Of a DNA stretch of 17,187 nt, positions 7,249 to 13,470 are shown one piece after another (the first letter of the stretch is position 1; every line of letters starts with the position of its first letter). Origin of the DNA: F23-D06 sp045600525 (GTDB taxonomy: Bacteria > Bacteroidota > Bacteroidia > Bacteroidales > WCHB1-69). Made by a program: the position numbers and the translations under genes. The notes under the pieces were generated by a model. It saw only the letters and a program-made list of their open reading frames with translations. It had not been told where the DNA came from and made no database searches. Where the stretch lies: positions 1 to 17,187 of the forward strand of contig JAZRYC010000011.1 in NCBI GenBank assembly GCA_045600525.1. The letters are read 5' to 3'.

Positions 7249-8202
7249 ATGCCGTACGCTTGGGGCGACGAACGCCGATACAATTCCTATCCGCGCTACG
7301 CGCAGGAACAGTTTGGCAAAAGAGTCCAAAAAATCGCCATTGACGCAGGCTTCACCTGTCCTAACAGAGACGGCACTTTCGGCACCGGCGGATGCACCTT
7401 TTGTTTCAATGATGCATTTTCCCCATCCTATTGTCAATCCACGCACAGTATCACGCAACAAATTGATAATGGAATTTCCTTCTTTCTGCATAGAAGACCC
7501 AGAATCATCAAGAAAGAGCCACTATACCTTGCCTATTTCCAAGCGCACACCAACACATACGCGCCCCTACCCCTGTTGCAATCCCTATACGAAGAAGCCC
7601 TACATCATCCTCTAATTGGCGGAATTGTCATTGCTACTCGTCCTGACTGCATCAGCGACATTTTTTTGGAATACATGGCAGAACTAAAAAAACACACCTA
7701 TGTTTTTCTGGAAATCGGGGTAGAAAGTTGTCGTGATGAGACTTTAGAGCATATCCACCGTGGACACACGTTCCATTGTGCATCTGACGCTTTTGCGCGA
7801 GCAGCAAAATATGGTATTCCCACAGGAGCGCATCTCATCTTCGGACTTCCTGGAGAAACTGAAGAATCACTCATGGAAGACATTCACATCATCAACAGTC
7901 TGTCAATTCAATGCATTAAATTCCACCAACTTCAATTTTTCAAAGGGACAGCTATCACCAATGAGTATAAAGAGCATCCTGAACGTTTCTTTCGTCCAAG
8001 CATTGAAGAATACATTCAATTCATCGTTCAATACCTGCAACATCTCAGGCCTAACATCGTAATAGAGCGTTTTGCAGGAACAGTGCCACCGCAATATCTA
8101 GCTATTTCCGAATGGCCGTCCACGCGCTACGACACCATTCAAAAAAGCATTGAATGGGAGTTAGCGAGACTCAACACCTGGCAAGGTAAACTTTTGATAT
8201 AA
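7249..8202 (+). CDS. Radical SAM protein, YhcC / TIGR01212 family
   Basis: Iron-sulfur enzyme of the radical SAM superfamily; YhcC-type proteins are widespread but their substrate was long undefined. The 317-residue product has the family's cluster-binding arrangement GFTCPNRDGTFGTGGCTFC, with cysteines at 37, 49 and 52 (C-x11-C-x2-C). An 'AYFQAHTNTYAP' strand follows, then GIVIATRPDCI, a glutamate-containing FLEIGVESCRDETLEHIHRG and GAHLIFGLPGETEESLMEDI, all typical of the TIGR01212 barrel. Length is normal. The ATG lies 1 nt after the lipoprotein stop, indicating translational coupling. It is the last gene of the unit; the stop codon is followed directly by a strong palindromic terminator. 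Why a cytoplasmic radical SAM enzyme sits behind three envelope genes is not evident. Confidence 0.93.
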   Translation: MPYAWGDERRYNSYPRYAQEQFGKRVQKIAIDAGFTCPNRDGTFGTGGCTFCFNDAFSPSYCQSTHSITQQIDNGISFFLHRRPRIIKKEPLYLAYFQAHTNTYAPLPLLQSLYEEALHHPLIGGIVIATRPDCISDIFLEYMAELKKHTYVFLEIGVESCRDETLEHIHRGHTFHCASDAFARAAKYGIPTGAHLIFGLPGETEESLMEDIHIINSLSIQCIKFHQLQFFKGTAITNEYKEHPERFFRPSIEEYIQFIVQYLQHLRPNIVIERFAGTVPPQYLAISEWPSTRYDTIQKSIEWELARLNTWQGKLLI

Positions 8203-8203
8203 C

Positions 8204-8233
8204 AAAGGGGCTTCTCAATTGAGAAGCCCCTTT
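8204..8233. terminator. Bidirectional terminator, 30-bp perfect palindrome
   Basis: The stretch is a perfect inverted repeat: 13-nt arms AAAGGGGCTTCTC and GAGAAGCCCCTTT around AATT. It lies between the convergent ends of the radical SAM gene (stop ends at 8202) and the TPR gene (stop at 8255-8257). The GC-rich stem with T-rich 3' arms can act on either strand, although each T run is only three bases. Confidence 0.85.
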
Positions 8234-8254
8234 ATGTATGTCAATCTGAAAATA

Positions 8255-9451
8255 TTATTCAGCTTTTGATTTAGACATATACGAATCATATTTTGCCTTC
8301 AATTCCTCTGGCACAGGGATACGCAATTTTACCTTCAGCTGTTGAAGCATAATATTATTCTGTTGATCATTAGGATTACGTTGATAAGCCTTATCACTCC
8401 AATCATGAGCCTTCTTTGCAACAACGTCTTCCTGAGTTCTCAAAGTAGCCATCTCACTCCATTGTTTGGCATTCTTCGCAGCCTCAATCTTATCTTCATA
8501 GTCAGTTGCTTCCAAGAAATAGCGATATGCCATTTGTTTATTCAATTTGAAATCAGTAGAATCCTTTGCCAATGCGGCAAGAAGAATTTCCTCCGCCTTA
8601 TCATAAGCTTTGAAGTTACTCAAATAGTTTGCACAAGCAACCTTAGTATCCACATCGTCAGGATTATCCTGAAGCATCTTGTCACAGAGTTCAAACAATT
8701 TATCCTGTTGATTGGTCATTGAATAATAATTCATTTGCGCATCAATAAGATCTCCTTGTTGTTCAACAGGAACAGCGGCAAGCCCCTTTTCCAAAATCTT
8801 ACCACAATTCACCGTATCATTTTCGGCTTGGTAAATATAGTAAAGTTCCGTATAGCAAGCGGGATAGGCTGTAGGGCTGCATGCGATAGACTTGAGCAGC
8901 ATATTCTTATAATTTGCCTGATCATTCATTTTTCCATAAGCAAGGGCCAACTGTAAATATGCGGCAGCGGCATTGTTAGCGATTTTTGCCAACTCATAGT
9001 TTTTAGCAGAAAGAGTAAAATACTTAACCGCATTTTGATAATCTCCTTTGGCATTCGCATCCTCTCCCATATGGAAGAACGGCTCTGCGCAAAGTTTCTG
9101 ACCACCGATGGCACCCAACATACCAGATTTCGGTTCTACCTTGGGATCCAATTCCAATGCCTTCACGAAAGCCTCATTGGCAATCAGGAGAGCATCAGGA
9201 TAACGAGGAGTATACGATGGATCAGCAGTTATTTTCTTTTGATCCGCATTATAGAGGTTTACATAAACATTGGCCTTCATAAGCCACACCTGCGCATTGT
9301 CAGGATTGGCAGCCATGCAATCCTCCAAAAATTTCTTCGCCTTGGGGGCTTGGTTGTTACGCAGGCACTGCCAAACGTCGTCTAAGCAGGACTGAGAAAA
9401 CAACGTAGTACTGCAAAGCAGGCCGACGAATAATAATGTTAATTTTTTCAT
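8255..9451 (-). CDS. Exported TPR-repeat protein, second copy downstream of gyrA
   Basis: A 398-residue protein with a signal peptide (MKKLTLLFVGLLCSTTLFS, cleavage before QS) and a chain of helical tetratricopeptide-like repeats over most of its length. Examples are AKKFLEDCMAANPDNAQVW, GDYQNAVKYFTLSAKNYE, LFELCDKMLQDNPDDVDTK and KAYDKAEEILLAALAKDS. It likely acts in the periplasm or at the membrane as a protein-binding scaffold; no catalytic motif is visible. It contains nine cysteines outside the signal peptide, notable for an exported protein. Its start is 28 nt after the stop of a similar TPR gene, with which it shares N-terminal layout, so the two seem to be diverged tandem duplicates in the gyrA operon. 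Transcription ends at the palindrome at 8204-8233. Confidence 0.9.
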   Translation of the reverse strand: MKKLTLLFVGLLCSTTLFSQSCLDDVWQCLRNNQAPKAKKFLEDCMAANPDNAQVWLMKANVYVNLYNADQKKITADPSYTPRYPDALLIANEAFVKALELDPKVEPKSGMLGAIGGQKLCAEPFFHMGEDANAKGDYQNAVKYFTLSAKNYELAKIANNAAAAYLQLALAYGKMNDQANYKNMLLKSIACSPTAYPACYTELYYIYQAENDTVNCGKILEKGLAAVPVEQQGDLIDAQMNYYSMTNQQDKLFELCDKMLQDNPDDVDTKVACANYLSNFKAYDKAEEILLAALAKDSTDFKLNKQMAYRYFLEATDYEDKIEAAKNAKQWSEMATLRTQEDVVAKKAHDWSDKAYQRNPNDQQNNIMLQQLKVKLRIPVPEELKAKYDSYMSKSKAE

Positions 9452-9479
9452 TGCTTTGAATTTTAATGTTATTAATAAA

Positions 9480-10664
9480 TTATTTTTCTATGCTTTTTAT
9501 GATTGCATCAATTTCATCATATTTGGATGACTGCTGACGGGCATAGATAGCTCGCAGCGTATTCAGCAAATTTATATCCCTCGGCTCAATTTTTCGCGCC
9601 AGCTCAAAATAGCGAGCCGACTGCGTCATTCTGTCATCCGACTGGCTTTTATACTGGGCAGCCTCTTTATTGCCGGGGTCACTAATGGAAAGTTGGTTAT
9701 ATTTGTTAAAAAGTTCTTCGGAAAGACTGTAATTACAAACGCCCAAATTATATAACACCACAAAATTATTTGGAGATAGCGCATTAGCTCGTTCCAAAAG
9801 ATCTGCAGCGTCTTCGTATTTTTTTTCTTTGATAAAGAAATTCGACATATTTACCAGTTCATCGGCATTGACAATCTTATTGACGGGTATAGCACCAAGC
9901 ATCATTCGAGCCTTTGCTGAATCGCCTTTCCAATAATAATAGTCAATTTCTGCCAAAGAAACACTGACATTGTCGCCCATTCTGGATTTGGCCTGGTCTA
10001 ATACCTTTTTAGCCATATCCGAATTTCCTTCTTCCTTATAATTTTCCATTAGGCGGACATACACATATGTATTGTTCGAACCATCGTCAATGGCTTTTTG
10101 ATAGATATCCTTCAAATTTTCCTTCTGTCCCATTGCCTCCAAAGTATAGGCGTAATAATAGTATAGGTCACCATTCATTGGATACTGGGGCTTATCCATC
10201 TCATATGAAGCAATACCTTTTTCAAGGGTAGCTTTTGCACCTGACAAATCATTGGCAATCAACTGGTCAACACCGCGAACCAATAAAAGCGGATATAACT
10301 GCTTAAGTGCTTCCTTGGCGGAGAACATATCCATAGCCTCGGCATTTGCGTTGATTTCTTGTGCTTTAAGAAAGGCATCATAAGCGCTAACAGGAGCATC
10401 CGGATAAACAATGGAATACTGGTCGTTCTTTTGCTTGGCACTATATTCCTCATTAGCTAAGAAATAATAGATATTTCCCATATAAAGCCAAGTTTGGGCC
10501 TTTGCAGACAATTTTTCATCCTGCACACAAAGATCAATCTGTTCCTTTGCTTTAACGTAATCCTTGTCATAATAAAAATTATAAGCCTTTGACAAAGAGG
10601 CTTTCTGGGCATTTGCGCCAATCAGTAGCAAAAACAAGCTGGCAAAAAGAATCAGTTTTTTCAT
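9480..10664 (-). CDS. Exported TPR-repeat protein, first copy downstream of gyrA
   Basis: A 394-residue protein with a signal peptide (MKKLILFASLFLLLIGANA, cleaved before QK) and several TPR-like helical pairs: KDYVKAKEQIDLCVQDEK, NLKDIYQKAIDDGSNNTYV, KKYEDAADLLERANALSPNN and a final YFELARKIEPRDINLLNTL. A TPR protein directly behind gyrA is a recurrent arrangement in Bacteroidales as I recall; its role is not known. The frame is open from an upstream ATG at 10703, but that start puts 13 polar residues before the signal peptide, so the ATG at 10664 is preferred. It lies 53 nt after gyrA and 28 nt before the second TPR gene. Function is inferred only as protein-protein interaction in the cell envelope. 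Confidence 0.9.
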   Translation of the reverse strand: MKKLILFASLFLLLIGANAQKASLSKAYNFYYDKDYVKAKEQIDLCVQDEKLSAKAQTWLYMGNIYYFLANEEYSAKQKNDQYSIVYPDAPVSAYDAFLKAQEINANAEAMDMFSAKEALKQLYPLLLVRGVDQLIANDLSGAKATLEKGIASYEMDKPQYPMNGDLYYYYAYTLEAMGQKENLKDIYQKAIDDGSNNTYVYVRLMENYKEEGNSDMAKKVLDQAKSRMGDNVSVSLAEIDYYYWKGDSAKARMMLGAIPVNKIVNADELVNMSNFFIKEKKYEDAADLLERANALSPNNFVVLYNLGVCNYSLSEELFNKYNQLSISDPGNKEAAQYKSQSDDRMTQSARYFELARKIEPRDINLLNTLRAIYARQQSSKYDEIDAIIKSIEK

Positions 10665-10717
10665 TGTTGCGAAACGATGTGTGTATGACAAAAAGTTATT
10701 CATGAAGTTTAAGCGTA

Positions 10718-13264
10718 CTATTCAATATTTTCAGCCACATTCTCCGTCTCTTCCACTTCGGAAGGATTATCCGAAGGTTCAACACCTTCTTCAAGTTCTT
10801 CCTCATCTTCTTGGCGAGGCACTACGCAGACAGCGGCAATAATATCGTTCTTTCTTAAATCAATCAGTTTCACGCCCTGGGTGTTTCGTCCCAAAATGCG
10901 AAGTGAATCAACATGGAGACGAATAGCTATGCCTGACCGATTGATAATCATCAAGTCATCGGCGTCTGTAACATCCTTTATGGCAATCAGTTTACCCGTT
11001 TTTTCGGTAATCTTTATCGTGCTAACACCCTTACCTCCACGATGGGTAATACGGTAGTCTTCCAACAAGGAGCGTTTTCCGAAACCAGTCTGAGAAACAA
11101 TAAGCACATGACTCTCGGGCCCATCGATGGCCAACATACCAATCACGCGATCATCTTCATCTGCAAGGGTAACTCCCTTAACACCGGAAGCGGTTCTGCC
11201 CATGGCACGCATTTCCTCATTTTCTCTAAAACGAATAGCGCGACCAGAGTGCAAAGCCAACATAATTTCGCTATTACCATCCGTAAAACGGGCGGCAAGC
11301 AGTCTATCTCCTTCCCGCACATTGATGGCAATAATACCTTTCTTTCGTGGATGGGAGTACGCGTCAATAGATGTTTTCTTGATAATACCCTTTTCCGTGC
11401 AGAGGATGATGAAGTGGTTATTAATATAATCGGGATCTGTAATGCTCTTCAAATTAATAATGGCGCATATCTTATCACCTTCTTCAATTTGAAGAATATT
11501 CTGGATAGCGCGTCCCTTGGATGTCTTTACACCTTCTGGGATTTCAAAAACACGCAGCCAGAAGCACTTGCCCTTTTCGGTAAAGAAGAGCAAATAATTA
11601 TGGTTCGTCGCCATATAGAGATGTTCGATAAAGTCCTCTTCGCGTGAGCTTCCTCCGCGGGAGCCCTTCCCCCCCCTATTTTGAACCTTATATTCTGCCA
11701 AAGGAGTACGTTTGATGTAGCCAAGATGGGAGACCGTGATGACCACCTCTTCGTCAGCGATTGTATCTTCCACTCTGAATTCGGAAGAGTTGAACTCAAT
11801 AGGAGAACGACGCGAATCGCCGTATTTGTTCTTAATATCCTGCAATTCAGATTTAATAATCTCCATCCTTAAGTGTTCGTCAGACAACACATCCTGGAGA
11901 TATTTGATGAGCTTCAATAGTTCATCATATTCGTTTTGAAGTTTTTCACGTTCCAAGCCGGTCAGCTGGCGGAGTCTCATTTCGACAATAGCCTTTGCCT
12001 GAATCTCAGTAAAATCCCATTTCTCCATTAAACCGTTTTGCGCATCCTGCACCGTATGGGAGGCACGAATCAAGGCAATCACCTCATCAATGATATCCAG
12101 CGCTTTCAAAAAGCCCTCAAGAATATGGGCACGAGCCTGAGCCTTTTTAAGATCGAACTGCGCCCTGCGGGTCACCACAGAATGGCGGTGCTTCACATAT
12201 TCGGCAATCATATCCTTCAAATTCAGCGTCATCGGGCGGCCATTGACCAAGGCAACATTATTCACGCTGAAGGAAGATTGCAGAGCAGTCATCTGATAAA
12301 GTTTATTGAGTACGATTTCCGGAACGGCATCCTTGCGCAAATCATACACGATGCGGGTACCGTTTCGTTTATTCGTCAAGTTCTCAATATTGGTAATACC
12401 CGCAATTTTGTCATCCTTGACGAGTTCCACCGTGTGGCGAATCATATCAGAAGGATTCACCATATAGGGAAGGGACGTAACAATAATGCGATTGTGATTT
12501 TTGTCCGTTTCCACCTCAGCATGACCACGCATGACAATACGTCCGCGACCGGTGCTAAAGGCATCCTGAACACCTTGATATCCATAGATAATACATCCAG
12601 ATGGGAAATCCGGCGCCTTAATATAGTGCATCAACTCAGGAATAGAGATCTCGTTATTGTCGATATAGGCGCAGATACCATCGCAAACCTCACCGAGATT
12701 GTGGGGAGCCATATTTGTGGCCATACCCACGGCGATACCAGAGGAGCCATTCACCAAGAGATTTGGAATCTTAGAAGGGAGGACTGTCGGCTCGGGAATG
12801 GAATCATCGAAATTAAGCGTCATATCCACAGTATCCTTCTCAATATCGGCAACCATATCCTCTGCCGTCTTACGAAGACGTGCTTCCGTATAACGCATAG
12901 CAGCCGGACTGTCGCCGTCCACAGAGCCGAAGTTACCCTGACCATCCACGAACGGATAGCGCAAAGACCACGGCTGGGCCATACGTACCATAGCATCATA
13001 CACCGCCGTATCTCCGTGCGGATGATACTTACCAAGCACTTCACCCACGATTCTGGCAGATTTCTTATAAGGCTGGGATGATATGATGTTATTGTCCCAC
13101 ATGGCATAGATTATACGACGTTGCACCGGCTTCAAGCCATCGCGAACATCTGGAAGCGCACGTGACACAATTACCGACATGGAATAGTCAATATAGGCCG
13201 TTTTCATTTGGTCTTCGATGTTCACATGAACGATTTTTTCACCTAAGTTTTCTTCTTCTATCAT
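10718..13264 (-). CDS. gyrA: DNA gyrase subunit A
   Basis: Breakage-reunion subunit of the type II topoisomerase that introduces negative supercoils. The 848-residue product has the winged-helix core with PVQRRIIYAM, the quinolone-determining region GKYHPHGDTAVYDAMVRMAQ (Thr86 and Asp90 at the E. coli Ser83 and Asp87 positions) and catalytic Tyr125 in AAMRYTE. The C-terminal DNA-wrapping pinwheel carries a GyrA box, QNRGGKG, near residues 527-533 (consensus QRRGGRG) and a similar HRGGKG repeat later. It ends in an acidic tail (EDEEELEEGVEPSDNPSEVE). The open frame extends 35 codons upstream to 13369, but those residues read as translated leader and overlap a putative promoter. The ATG at 13264 (MIEEENLGEKIV) matches the family. 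It is divergent from clpC and heads the operon with two TPR genes. Confidence 0.98.
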   Translation of the reverse strand: MIEEENLGEKIVHVNIEDQMKTAYIDYSMSVIVSRALPDVRDGLKPVQRRIIYAMWDNNIISSQPYKKSARIVGEVLGKYHPHGDTAVYDAMVRMAQPWSLRYPFVDGQGNFGSVDGDSPAAMRYTEARLRKTAEDMVADIEKDTVDMTLNFDDSIPEPTVLPSKIPNLLVNGSSGIAVGMATNMAPHNLGEVCDGICAYIDNNEISIPELMHYIKAPDFPSGCIIYGYQGVQDAFSTGRGRIVMRGHAEVETDKNHNRIIVTSLPYMVNPSDMIRHTVELVKDDKIAGITNIENLTNKRNGTRIVYDLRKDAVPEIVLNKLYQMTALQSSFSVNNVALVNGRPMTLNLKDMIAEYVKHRHSVVTRRAQFDLKKAQARAHILEGFLKALDIIDEVIALIRASHTVQDAQNGLMEKWDFTEIQAKAIVEMRLRQLTGLEREKLQNEYDELLKLIKYLQDVLSDEHLRMEIIKSELQDIKNKYGDSRRSPIEFNSSEFRVEDTIADEEVVITVSHLGYIKRTPLAEYKVQNRGGKGSRGGSSREEDFIEHLYMATNHNYLLFFTEKGKCFWLRVFEIPEGVKTSKGRAIQNILQIEEGDKICAIINLKSITDPDYINNHFIILCTEKGIIKKTSIDAYSHPRKKGIIAINVREGDRLLAARFTDGNSEIMLALHSGRAIRFRENEEMRAMGRTASGVKGVTLADEDDRVIGMLAIDGPESHVLIVSQTGFGKRSLLEDYRITHRGGKGVSTIKITEKTGKLIAIKDVTDADDLMIINRSGIAIRLHVDSLRILGRNTQGVKLIDLRKNDIIAAVCVVPRQEDEEELEEGVEPSDNPSEVEETENVAENIE

Positions 13265-13331
13265 TTTATAGTTATTTTTTATCTTCCAAGTAATTGATTT
13301 ACAAAAAATTGACTTTTCTACATTGAAGGCA

Positions 13332-13339
13332 CGAAAATA
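13332..13339 (-). promoter_or_regulatory. Possible -7 box upstream of gyrA
   Basis: On the minus strand this reads TATTTTCG, fitting the relaxed Bacteroidota -7 pattern TAnnTTyG, with a leader of about 67 nt to the gyrA ATG. There is no clear -33 TTTG at standard spacing (the nearest is about 27 nt away), and a second T-rich candidate lies just upstream. Assignment is tentative. Confidence 0.35.
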
Positions 13340-13403
13340 CGAAAAAAATACAGACCCTCGGATTTTCAAAAGCCTTTTTTTAATAACAATCGTACTTTAT
13401 CTT

Positions 13404-13415
13404 CTTTTGCAAAAG
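13404..13415. promoter_or_regulatory. 12-bp palindrome just upstream of the clpC promoter, possible operator
   Basis: CTTTTGCAAAAG is a perfect dyad ending 5 nt before the -24 GG of the sigma-54 match and 3 nt before the proposed -33 element. A palindrome in this position could bind a regulator, but AT-rich palindromes of this size also occur by chance. Confidence 0.35.
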
Positions 13416-13418
13416 TTC

Positions 13419-13449
13419 TTGGCACCATTCTTGCTTTTTTGTATTTTTG
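13419..13449 (+). promoter_or_regulatory. clpC promoter, Bacteroidota housekeeping type
   Basis: A TTG at 13419-13421 is followed after 20 nt by TATTTTTG at 13442-13449, an exact fit to the -7 consensus TAnnTTTG at the usual spacing. The -7 box ends 21 nt before the clpC ATG, as in the two promoters near 4.8 kb. This is the best housekeeping promoter in the window. Confidence 0.7.
13420..13435 (+). promoter_or_regulatory. Sigma-54 (-24/-12) promoter match upstream of clpC
   Basis: TGGCACCATTCTTGCT matches the sigma-54 consensus TGGCAC-N5-TTGCw at every fixed position. The invariant GG (13421-13422) and GC (13433-13434) are 10 nt apart as required. The predicted transcription start would be near 13446, giving a leader of about 25 nt. 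It overlaps the housekeeping promoter, so the two polymerase forms could not bind at once. Functional use is inferred. Confidence 0.55.
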
Positions 13450-13470
13450 CCAATTCTTTACACAAAAAAT

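Noticed and set aside
8074..8088. Minus-strand sigma-54-like site (TGGCAC-N5-CTGC)
   Set aside because: It has one mismatch at the -12 element, lies inside the radical SAM coding sequence and points antisense with no gene to drive.
12038..13081. Long plus-strand open frame (347 codons) opposite gyrA
   Set aside because: Its product (His/Ile/Arg-rich, no domain pattern) is the complement of conserved GyrA codons; gyrA itself is unmistakable, and no promoter or start context supports the antisense frame.
13265..13369. Upstream start extending GyrA by 35 residues
   Set aside because: The extra residues do not resemble GyrA, the stretch is AT-rich leader and contains a putative promoter; MIEEENLGEK at 13264 fits the family.
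13447..13470. Upstream TTG start for clpC
   Set aside because: The TTG is part of the TATTTTTG -7 box, and the eight extra residues do not fit the family N-terminus.
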